Source of the DNA: Archegozetes longisetosus
Taxonomy: Eukaryota > Arthropoda > Arachnida > Sarcoptiformes > Trhypochthoniidae
Assembly (NCBI GenBank): GCA_018873245.2
Contig: JAEMBT020000006.1
Span: forward strand, 7,709,855 to 7,773,854
Length of the DNA: 64,000 bases
Direction of reading: 5' to 3'
Part shown: positions 1-10,746 of the stretch, piece after piece
How the letters are laid out: each line of letters opens with the position of its first letter
Numbering within the stretch: the stretch's first letter is position 1
Made by a program: the position numbers and the translations under genes
Notes under the pieces: model-generated
The model's database searches: none
What the model saw: the letters and a program-made list of their open reading frames with translations, nothing else
Told to the model about the DNA's origin: nothing

Positions 1-491
1 TGCGCGCTTCACTTAGTCGTGTTAAAATGTAATTAGGAGAAAGTCTCGCCTTTTCTTAATTATCTTGATTATAGGTTATATCAACTTTGAAATTAAGTTT
101 TACTCTATTATAGCTTTTTCTTATACTGGTAGAGAACTTTTGAAACTTTCTAATATATAATAAATGTGATCCAAATATAAACTAAGTTCAAAGATTATAA
201 TCATCAACTATTAACATCAATGAGTATAATTTATGTAAATAAAAACTATTAAATTAATGCTTTAATACATGAAAAATAAAAGATTGAAAAGTTTACAATA
301 TTTTCAGTTAAACTTCAAGTCATAATAAATTGAGCTATAAATACAGTTTTGATACTAAACCGAATTAAGGCATTGCCATATCTGTTACTTTGGCAAAAAC
401 GTAAATTTAAAGTCTGCAAAATTAATAGTAATTATTTATGTAATAAATACGTAATGAACTGAGTGTTAGTGATAGCCTATAATAATTGCTA
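1..491. other. intergenic, AT-rich; no gene seen
   Basis: Stops are frequent in all frames and no splice-framed exon is apparent. The stretch follows the stop codon of the minus-strand coiled-coil gene at 492, so part of it is probably that gene's 3' UTR and flank. Confidence 0.5.
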
Positions 492-1955
492 TTATTTCCA
501 CATTAAAGGACTGTTAGAACCGTTCGATTCATTAGAAGTATTTCCAAAATTGAAATTAAATGGGGAATCATTTTTGGGTGAGCTTTGACCAAAGTTCCCA
601 AATATAGGATCGATATTTGAAGCCATCGGATTATTATTAACTGAACTGTCTTTTGGTGAAGAATTTCCAAAGAATGAGTCGCATAAAAAGGAATCAGTTT
701 TGGAATGAGTCGATGGATTAGTTTTCTGAAATTCTTTCCCAAAAGAAAAGCCAGCACTGGTTGAAATTGGAGTTGTTCTGACGCTCTTTTGTGGAGATGA
801 GAGTTGAAAACCAAAAAAAGAGCTCGAATAATCAGTTGGTGGGAGACTTTCAGTTGGAGTTTTATTACTTATTTCAACACTTGGATCGTTTTGAGCAGTG
901 CTCTTCTCTTCGACCACTTGTTTCTCCATTTGTTTTTCCACTTGTTTCTGAACTTGTTTCATGTTTTCTTCTATTACTTCACTTTCGATTTGTTGATTAG
1001 TTTGATCACTTTGAATATTTTCGATATTTTCAATATCTTGAGTTTGGATTCTTTGAATTTCATTATCAATTTGCACTTTGACGCATTCTGTGTCTAATTT
1101 GATGCTTGCAATCTCTTTAATTATTTGGATAGGATCGAGAAACACTTCATGTTCTTTCGCCACTCTCGTGTTCTCACATTTGTGTTTGAATGAATCCGCC
1201 TTTAATTATATTAAAACATTTAAAAAATAAGTTTATCCACTTTGAAAATAGCTATTAGTTCTCATCAAAATTAATGAGAATTCAATTCTAGTTATAGTAA
1301 ACTGACTTTTGATAGGAAACTTTTCAAACTTTGATTTATCGAATATATGAACATTAAATATAAAAGAAAGATTAATCTAATTTCATATTTGAAAAGACCT
1401 GCAACTGTTTGAGTTGTGATTCCATAGACTGAATTTGTTGATTAATTTGTGACAAAATAGATGTTTTATTTGCATAAACTTTTCCTAAATCAGTGGATTC
1501 GTAAGACTGTCTATAGAGGTGAAGTTTAGTAGAATATTCGTCTTTAATTTTATTAAAGTCGTCCAATTGTTGTTTTTGTTGATATGCTTTGTCTTCAGAT
1601 TCAGTCATGAAACAAGTGATGACTTCGTTAATTTGATCGCAACTAGTTTTCAAGCATTCGATGTTTGCTTTCATTGCATTTATGTGTTTCAACAAATGGA
1701 CTAAAATTGATAAAAGCTTTAAACAAATAAACATTTAATCACACTTTCACTCAAACCTTTCTCTTCGTTAATCAAATCGATTTGTTTAACATTTTTCTCG
1801 TATTCAATATTTTGTTCATAAATATTTTTCTCAATAGTTTGAATTTTTTCGTTTTCAATTCGAATCGATTTCTTAGTTAATTGAATTTCATTCAAAATGG
1901 CATCATTTTGATTGTCGACTTCACTCAAACAATGATCTATTACTTTTGAATCCAT
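492..1955 (-). CDS. coiled-coil protein with FG/SP-rich tail (three exons)
   Basis: I do not recognise this gene with certainty. Three exons join in phase: 1757-1955 (ATG at 1955), 1399-1700 and 492-1199, giving 403 codons including the stop. The introns are short (about 56 and 199 nt). The N-terminal two thirds is Gln/Lys/Glu-rich with heptad-like spacing, suggesting a long coiled coil. The last 100 residues are Ser/Asn/Pro-rich and carry repeated Phe-Gly and Ser-Pro motifs (FFGFQLSSPQKS, FFGNSSPK, FGNFGQSSPK, FNFNFGN). Coiled coil plus Phe/Gly/Ser tail recalls SIX6OS1, a synaptonemal-complex central-element protein, and the KDEYSTKLHLYRQSYEST segment resembles its YKEVLKQY region from memory. 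A nucleoporin-like or kinetochore protein is also possible. The exon model is much firmer than the identity. Confidence 0.7.
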
Positions 1956-3029
1956 TTGTTTGAATGAATAATTAATAGTTTTAAACTGAATGAATAAGCA
2001 GATAAGTGAATAGTAGGTCTAAGAAGTTTAGCATCGAATTGATTGGAAAATCGCGCGCTTTGCGAACTTTATTACGTCGTAATTGTTTATCACACATAAA
2101 ATGCACTAATTTCAAAATTGTTGCTTATAATTTATAATTGTTGTAGTCTTTACTAAGTCAATTCTCAGTTATCCCTAATATTGAACTTGTTCTAGAAATG
2201 TATAACTTTTTCAAGAGATATCTTGGCTAAGTTGAAAGTTGAGTAAACTTTAAGATTCGAATAGAGATGAGTTTAAGGTAGAAGGCAGAGCATCACAAGG
2301 AGCGATTCAGTCCATCTTTAGTTTGAAAACTAATTAAAATCAAACTCTTGACCAATATGTATTGAAAAATCAATGAATAAAGCTTAGAAATTAAGTTCAT
2401 TCGGGCTAATAACAACTTGACATCAATTTTATTGATTTTGAAAATCAAGTTTAACATTATTGCAAGTTTAATATTATTCACTAAGTTTAACAATCCATTA
2501 AAAAATCTATAACAGAATTTATCAATTCAGAAAGTAATCAATAAGTTCCGTTCAGTCAATAGTCAATTAAATTAAATCAAATACAAATTCATTCCATTAG
2601 AAGATAAACTAATCTAACCTAACATTTAAACTATATATGCTATTTAATTTATATAATACACTAGAAACAGATAACATTATTTTAAAACCAATCTTCAGAC
2701 TAAAAATCAACATTTTATGCATTTTTTGAGCCAAATTTGAAGAGTCATTAACTATATTAGAGGCTTCAGTCATCTTTGATCAAAACATTATAACAAACCA
2801 GGTTCAAGTTTGATAAAGTTAGCTCATACAAAAACAAGAGCTACTGAGCGTTTACTTAAACTTAAAAGCATAGTTAGAGCATAGTTAATGAACCTGGTCT
2901 GCAATAAAGTAGAGAAAAGAGACTGAAGCTCAATTCAATTAGATCTATATAATGATGTCGATTCAAGACTTTGGCTTCATAATGATGAAGGTATTGAATA
3001 TGCAATATGCTTAATGATGTATTTTGTGA
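1956..3029. other. intergenic between coiled-coil gene and PHKB
   Basis: About 1.1 kb of AT-rich sequence. It should hold the promoter of the coiled-coil gene (start codon at 1955, reading leftward) and the 3' UTR of PHKB, whose stop is at 3030. The short frame at 2293-2493 has Ile/Leu/Lys/Asn-heavy composition and no splice support, so I treat it as noise. Confidence 0.5.
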
Positions 3030-6000
3030 TCAACTAACTTTGCACTCAGGAGGAGAGAAGCGCAATAGGTTATCGAGAACTGTTCTCGCGAGATAAGCAG
3101 ATGTCTCGCCACGACTCTCACTATAGAACTGTTCGAAACCAACTTCGTCTTCTTTGTCAGCTTTGTATCGATTTACAGCGCCTTCAATCAACTGTAGTAA
3201 AGATGAAACATTAAATCTTGAGATTACAATCAAAAGTAATTAGTTTACGATCAGTTCGACTTTCAGTGTTCGGGTATTTTAAATAATCGAGTGTTTAGTA
3301 AAATTTAGTTTGGATAATGATTTCTCAAACATAAAAGAGTGCAAACCTTGTCTAAATCGACTGGAGATAATTCATTGAACACCAGTTCGGGATTTCGCTC
3401 CAACACCACATGCATTATGACCAACAACTGCAATAGATATACAAATAAGTACAATAATTAACTTATTTTAGATTATATTTCAATCGCTTACTTCTACAAC
3501 TATTTGTCTATATTCAGGCGATGGGATCTGACATAAGAAATTTTCGACTTTTGCAACAAAATTTAGTTCATGTTGAGTCATTTGTGTGATGGTTGGTCCG
3601 GAAGCCAAGTGATGACCCGCAGCTTTAACGCCGCCTGGACTACGTCCGAGAATATCCCAAATTCTATCATAGAAATCTCGTGGCACTCGACATAATGAGC
3701 CTTCAATTTGTCGTTTCTCCCGCCCCGACAAATCATTATCAGTCATGACTCTATATAACAGTCGTCTGACTTGACTCGGAGACAACGCTTCCAGTGAAGT
3801 CTCTTTTTCTTTTTTGAAAGTCAAATAATATTTCATGGCTTGTATGAAAGATCCGACACGAATCTTGAGAATTCCTTGAAACAAATGAGGAGTGGTAGTG
3901 ATAAGTCGTCCAACATACAGAATAATTTCCTGTTGAAGAACAGCCTCATAGGGCTCGCTAATGATATCATACAGAAGTTGATGAATTTCTTTAGGAGTTC
4001 GCGGATGATCTATAGTTACTTCTTTTCCTCCATAAGTTCCAATAGAAATTTGTTTGCCACTAACTAGTATCGATGTTATTAAAGGAGATATGGAATCGAC
4101 TAATTTTCTCAAAACAGAACTACAATATCGAACAACAGACCAATGCCTTAAAGCCCCAGCTTGTCGTGACAGTCGTTCCAGACGTTCCTTCACCGAAACA
4201 CCCTCTGGTAGAGTGAAATTAGGGCCTTCCCTATTCCAGAGTATACCCAGTAACTGGCTTTGAGCGTACAAAGTATCACAACTACGTAATGCATCGATAA
4301 TGTCAGGCCACGTTGGCCTTGACTGATATAAAGATTTAAAGTCCACCTCCATTGGCTCGTTATATAAAACTGCTTTCGGAATATCAGTCAACGATTGGTA
4401 TCCGATTCCGTGAGTGTGCTCCAATTGACGAAAAGTTTCTAATTTTGGCAGCGCTTCACTCGGAAGTAAATGCAAGAAATCCAAGTGTTCGAAACAAGAC
4501 GAACTGATCAGATTCTGCAGACGTCCAGTTTTAATTTTCAGTCCTGATTGAAGATATCCTTTTTTAAACTCAACCAACAGGTCGAGCATTTCTTTAAAGT
4601 TAACGTCTCGCAAATGTTCTTCTCTTATTAGAATACAAACAGTCGGTCGTCCACTCATTCGCCAGTACTTGCCAACAAAGTGAAGCTCATTTTTAATGTC
4701 GTCGATAAGAAGTGCCATATCATGAGAGAGATAAAAGTCGGAGAGTTCGAAAATCAATGGATAACATAAAACTGTTTGACCACATATTCTATACAATTTG
4801 CTTGTGCCCAATGCTCCGATAGGTCGTGCAGGTCTACCCTTCAAACCTAACTTCCGATTAATTCCTAAAAGTTCATAAATTTGTACTAATTGTGAAGGTG
4901 GCCATATCTGAACTGGTTCCACCTCAAGAGGTGTTTGAGTTTGTATTCCATAAGTCGCCTAATTTAGAAGTTTTGGTTTTAGAATTCAATTTGAAAATTA
5001 ACCAAGAATGATTGCAAGATATAAACATACCATCATTGCCTGAAGACGCATTGATTCTGCTATAAGAACAACTTGTACGACCAAATCACTAGCGGTTCCC
5101 TATTATATACAAGTCTTTAGTAGAATCGTGCTTTGAATCTTCATTTGGTAAAAAAAAATTTAAGCAAATCTTTTCACTTACGTATTCTTTGCCCTGAAAT
5201 CCAGCAATGGATAAATGCAAAAGTGGATTTTAAAATATAAAAAAAATTGCAGAAAGAAGATAGAAAAGATTACATTAATTTGAAGAGAGAAAAGCAAGGA
5301 ATCGCCACCCTTTAAGCCCTTATAGCAAACAAATGTTTCTATACCTGAAACACGGAATAGCGTCCAATTTTTCGTGTTCTGTCATAACTTGGCATAAACC
5401 GTCGAATTGGATCTAATTCGTTGACTTGTAATAATCCATTTACTAACAGTTGAGTTATGATGAGGACTGCCTGACCCATTAGGAACAACGCTGTATAATC
5501 ACTTCCTTCTTGACTCGCAATTCTTGGAGTTTTTCCTGGTTCTGCTCTCTCAGCATCAATATATTCGGGCGGAACCTAAATCAGTGGTTACAAATATTGA
5601 AAATTTTCTGTTAATCTAACCATTCAAATTGCAAAAAAATACTTATAAATGATTGAATGCCCACATTATCATAGCTTTAGTTTAATTGATTTTCACGACA
5701 TGTATTGCATTTAAGAATAGCAAGACTCACGTAATGGTATTTAGGGATCAGATAATCGCCATAAGTTGAATCCCTACGGAGCAATCTAGAATAGAGCATT
5801 TCTTGATATTCTTTGACTTGATCGTCGAGATTCTTAAACATTCCATCAATTATTAAGAAACAGCAGAAGATAGGCCAATCACACTCTATGTTTTCAAATT
5901 GTTTTGTTTCTCCACTTTTGTACAAATTATCTGCAAATTCCAAAATATTACTTCTAGAAATAGAATTGCGACCTTTTCTCTACCTTTACTCTCGAGTACA

Positions 6001-7097
6001 GTTCCGTAACCGTCTCTAATAAATCGTTTGAAACCATATGGAGTTCTTAACCGTTTTATTAACTTGTCTTTTGTGGTAGAATATAATAAAGGATCATGAG
6101 TTGCAAAACATGGCCAACTGATTGTTGGTAAAAGACCTATAACAAATCAAGATTAAATACAATCTTAAAAGTATTGGACTAATGTCATACTTGAATCAGT
6201 ATTCTTGGAACTCGATTCTCGTGGTAACAGTGTCTCAAAAATGCTTCTATTTCTAGAATGAGCATCAATATCGACATAAATGACACTCCAAGAGGCACCC
6301 TTTTCTCCAAAAAGATTACATCCGTTGATAGCTTCGAGAGCAGACTTAGCCATTCCAATAGATGAGGCATGTATCTCAGGTGTTCCCGTGTTGTATTTGC
6401 TACCTCTTTCCCACATACCGAAGTCCGGCGTTCGATAAGCTCTCTCCACATAGTAGACAAGATTCTGAACGAACTGCACCTCATCCATTGTATAGATTAT
6501 CTGCAGGCCTGAGCTTATCATTTGCACCAAAAATAACAGATAAAGACTAACCACATCTATCTGTAAGTGACCGTAATTGGTATCAGCAAGTGCCAAACCA
6601 GTGTTCAAATTAAATTTTGAGTGTAACGCATGTTTAGGGCTCTGATTGGTCTTAAAAGGTTCGACTTTGTCTTTCGACTGTCTCATCCAAACAAAAAGTA
6701 TTCCTCGCATGCATTTAACAGCACTTTGTCCTAATTCATGGCCTTTTCCTTTATCGTCATCGATGCGTTTAGTGTATGCCTGATATAGAGCCCAAACCGC
6801 ACAACAGCAATACAGCGAATCTCTTATATGTGCTTCTGATGTATCACACGATATACGTGGAAACAAGCCAGTGGTTGGCGATTGATATCGCAATAATTGA
6901 CGTTTAACTATAGACATCGAAATTAATTCAGTAACAAATAGATTGTAATTACTAGCTTAAATTTGATTATTGAAAAAATGCAAACCTTGTCCATAGTACT
7001 GATCCAATTGTCGAATACAATCAGCATAATTGGCTATTTTAAGCGCTTCCGCCAATTCATTATCAAGAGTTGTACTCAAACGGGGCTTTAGAAACAT
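3030..7097 (-). CDS. PHKB: phosphorylase b kinase regulatory subunit beta
   Basis: Large regulatory subunit of phosphorylase kinase, which activates glycogen phosphorylase in response to calcium and cAMP signals. Ten exons are visible: 6986-7097, 6191-6907, 5984-6136, about 5731-5953, 5345-5575, 5182-5193 (12 nt), 5031-5099, 3492-4958, 3347-3427 and 3030-3191. The N-terminal half carries the glucoamylase-like (GH15) fold segments shared by alpha and beta subunits ([54 protein letters not shown]). The C-terminal half has beta-type blocks ([37 protein letters not shown] then VVLERNPEL). Similarity follows beta rather than alpha. The protein ends in CKVS, a CaaX-like box; vertebrate alpha and beta subunits are farnesylated at such a box. 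The junction near 5954-5990 does not close in frame (see findings). Start: ATG at 7097, first exon phase-matched to the second. Confidence 0.95.
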
Positions 7098-8078
7098 TGA
7101 CTTCTATTCGATTTATTTATTTTCAAGCTATAGATAAACACAGTTGATATTGAAATTCTATTTTATTGATTTGATGACCATTCGTTTTAATCTAATCACT
7201 AAATATTAGTCTTTATTTATCGTACTCTAATCTTCAAATTCATTTATTACTCTTCTCTATGATTCTTCTCATTTCTTTCCTTCAGTTATTTTATTAGTTT
7301 TTAATATTTTAAAATAAATTTCAGTCTAAACTGATTGAATTTTTTCTACAAATGGATTCCCTTATCTTTGTTTAATTTAAAAGTATTTCTATTTATACTA
7401 ATTGTTTATATATTGCTATCACTCATGAAAACATTGAATCCGTTGAGATAAGTTTGAGTTTTTTCTGATCAAAATGCATTAATAGAACAGAAGGACAAGA
7501 AAGTGAAGCTCAACATCATCACATGTTCTGTTCTGTCGTTTTTCTCAAAATCGTAAACATTTTGCGCAACTATTCCTATTTTAATGTCATATTAGTATAG
7601 ATTTTAAGTTAGAAATGTTTAATCATTTTTACTTGATTGGTTTAGGTGCTAACAATTATAAACTGATCAATGCAATCAAATTAAATTATATTTGTTTGAA
7701 CCATAAGCTGACTTTGAACAATTTTGTCGATTCTCAGAAACTATTTTTGAGTAATTTTTTATATGAACAATAATTGTTCATAAAATTATTTTATTAGCAT
7801 GAAATCAAACTGATTTAGAAACAGTAATTAAATTAATATAATAAATACTAAATACAGATAAATTGACTAAAAGTATTAGTTTACATGGTTTAAAATTTCA
7901 ATTATAAAGTCGAGTATGAATGAACTTTGGTTAACAATCATTGTACACAAATAGGTCATTTCCAATTACAATAGATGATCGTTAAACTAATATTCACAAC
8001 TGATTGTGTGATTAAGTTAAGCAAATGATTAAGAAAAATAATTAAATTAAGAAAATAACTCAAATCATATAAATCAAG
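7098..8078. other. PHKB upstream region / presenilin 3' flank
   Basis: About 1 kb of AT-rich sequence between the PHKB start codon at 7097 and the presenilin stop at 8079; both genes read leftward. It must contain the PHKB promoter and presenilin 3' UTR. No exon, repeat or clear core-promoter motif stands out. Confidence 0.45.
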
Positions 8079-9451
8079 CTAAATATAGACGAGTTCACTC
8101 GCAAGTTGGTCAGCAAATGGTTGGACCAGAGTTGAGGTTGCAAAATAGAAAGTCAAACCAAAAGCTATAGAAATCGGTAGAGCAGGCAATGCCTTACGAA
8201 ATATGGCCAACAGTAACAATGTCAAGCACAAACCAATAAGAATGGCCACAAAACAAGCGAGTGTTGTGTTCCAATCGCCATAAGACGATGCCTTTCCCAC
8301 CAAAACACTATAAAATATGAAGTCTCCCAAACCAAGTTTCACTCCTCTCTCTTCTTCTGCTGGCATCTCAGACGTCAATACTTGGGTCGAAGACTGATTG
8401 ATATATGGCTCGACTGTCGGCGCTCTTGAGTTAGAAAACGCAACCTCTGGTAGTGTTTGTGTCACATTTTCGGAATCATCTTCGGTATTAGCATTTTCTG
8501 ATTGATTGTCAGTGGAAGCAGTAACGGTTCCCGTGTAATACGCAACAGCTGACGAATAGATTAGAGCTGGGAATATTGTTTCGTTTCTTTCTTGTGCTGT
8601 CTCGACTAATATTCTGAGCGGACCTTTTGGACAGAGAACTGCTATGAGATCCCAGACTGAAATGACTCCAAGTACGACCCAAGTAGTCCAGTCGGGCAAA
8701 AACTTGATGAATACAAGAGCCATAAGTGCTGAAATAAGTATAAGATATCCTTGCTGTAGAAGAAGTGGTCCCTTCCAGTGGATGCATATCATGCCCACAA
8801 CTCCAAAGTTCCACATAAATAGTGCGACTGTTATATAATCCATCGGAACATTATATGCTCTCAAAACTTCTCCGAAATAGATGTACATAAATAGAAACAA
8901 TAACATTAATGATGAGACAATGAGCCATCCGTGAATCACTTTATAGCAGCGAAACTTGTACAACAATATCAATACTATAGTCATTACTACTATGACACCC
9001 ATTAATATGAACGCATTTGCGAATGACTGCCAAACTCTTGTCGTTGTGTCGACCGTTTGATCAGTATATGGTGTGTAAACCATATATACATGTGTTGATG
9101 AATAGAATGAGATCGAATTCATAGTCGCCACTACTACTAGCATACAAAGTGATACCGGAATAAACAGCTTTATCACATGTTTGGCCCCATACTTCAACTC
9201 TTCGTCTTCAATCTCTTCGTCAGGCACTGGACTATTAGAAACCGATGATCTTTGTGACGAATCGCTCCGTTGTCATAATTCTGCATCAGTCGTTGTGGAC
9301 TTTGACCTGACATTGAGGTGAAGTCTTGTTCGGCAACGCGTCGATTGGCCTGACTTTGGACACCATTTCGCGAGTGCTTACCACGAACTGCTCCTTTGTT
9401 AGGCACGGAATCGTCGGCCAATTCATCTCTTGCCACATGAATGTGAGACAT
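8079..9451 (-). CDS. Psn: presenilin (gamma-secretase catalytic subunit)
   Basis: Intramembrane aspartyl protease that cleaves Notch, APP-like and other type I membrane proteins in endosomal and plasma membranes. The frame 8079-9227 covers [16 protein letters not shown] and nine hydrophobic segments. The catalytic aspartates lie in [16 protein letters not shown] (TM6) and GLGDFIFYS (TM7), and the PALP motif is present in [10 protein letters not shown]. The hydrophilic TM6-TM7 loop is acidic and Ser/Thr-rich, as expected for the autocleavage site. The membrane-spanning body is uninterrupted. It begins after an in-frame TGA near 9276, with no ATG between that stop and the body. A plausible N-terminus (ATG at 9451, [14 protein letters not shown]...) is open in a different frame through the same bases. 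I found no GT-AG pair that joins the two in phase, so the N-terminal part of this model is uncertain. Confidence 0.93.
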
Positions 9452-10746
9452 CTCAACCGTTTGCACCTTTTATTCAATCAGACTCATATAGTTTACTGAA
9501 TTTCACTTCAATCAATTAACTTATAATCAATGAAAACAGTTATCAATTGAAAGCAAATACGATTAACACAAAACTATAAATAAAATACGTTTAGTAATAA
9601 AGATAAAGCTAAACAAAATTCACAGCTATTTTACCAGTTCTTCCATACAAACTACTTCTGCTTAATTCAATTCAATTCAATTATTAAAATATTATTATCA
9701 AATCGATTTGTTTACAACTATTATTTTTCAATATATAATAGAAAATAAATAAATGATTACTAAATAAATAATTGTTATACTATTTAATCAGTGGTTTAGA
9801 CTAATGTGTAAATGACATGAATGACAGTATGAATCGCTATTTCGTTTTATTATTATTTGTTGTATTAATAAAACTGCACACTTTGATCGATCATAAAAAA
9901 CGACTCTAGTATACAAACCCTATATGTGTTTTGAACCCTTCCTTTTCAACATAAAATTACTTTCACTCACTTTTATTATTTCATTCAACCAGATATCAAA
10001 TACTAATTTTTACTTTGGATGATTTCTTGGAAATTTTTTCATAAAGATATATCATTCAAAGGATTGACGAATTGTGTGAACATTACAAAATTTCCTATTG
10101 GATTGACCGAAAAGCGCGAGAAATACTGATTGTTAGATTTTTTTAGATCTTTACTTTGCATCAACTGTTCTATCAATTATTCCATCAACTATTCCATGAC
10201 ATGATAGTTATGACTCCATTCTAATCTTTGAAAACCTGAGCACATAAGTTTGATTTGAGGCTAACTAAAAATTACTGTTTTATAGCTAGGTATAAAATAA
10301 ATATTGAGAAATTGAAATTCATATGAATGAATAGACCAATTATTGAGTGGTAAACTATATTTTAAATGCAAGTATTACGAAATAGTGTGATTCACAGATT
10401 GATCAATCGTGAAGATTGATTAGCTTGAAAATTAACAATCAAATCGTTTTAATCAAGCTGATGAGTTTAGCATAGTGTCGTACTCGAAACAAATTGATAG
10501 AGCACAGTATTTGTAATAAAATATATTTCTTAACCAATTTTCTGTAAACTTTATTAGCTTCATATCTCATCATTCATTTAATTACATTAATTTTTACCGC
10601 AACTGCTGACAAACTATAAATATTGCAAAAATTAAAATTATATAAATTAATACAAATTATAATAGATTTCGAAAATGATTTTAAAAATAAATCTTCAATT
10701 TTATCAAATTTTTAAATGAATTTTAATGAACTCATTAATTGGTTGC
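9452..10746. other. presenilin 5' region / ARCN1 3' flank
   Basis: About 1.3 kb of AT-rich sequence between presenilin and the coatomer delta stop. On the minus strand a possible acceptor (AAAAG before GTGCAAACGG, near 9470) lies just ahead of the presenilin ATG at 9451, so a short 5' UTR intron is possible. Nothing else is recognisable. Confidence 0.4.

Noticed and set aside
8640-8670. Presenilin YD motif reading Trp-Asp instead of Tyr-Asp
   Set aside because: The catalytic Asp is intact and Trp at this position is normal in arthropod presenilins, so it is not anomalous.
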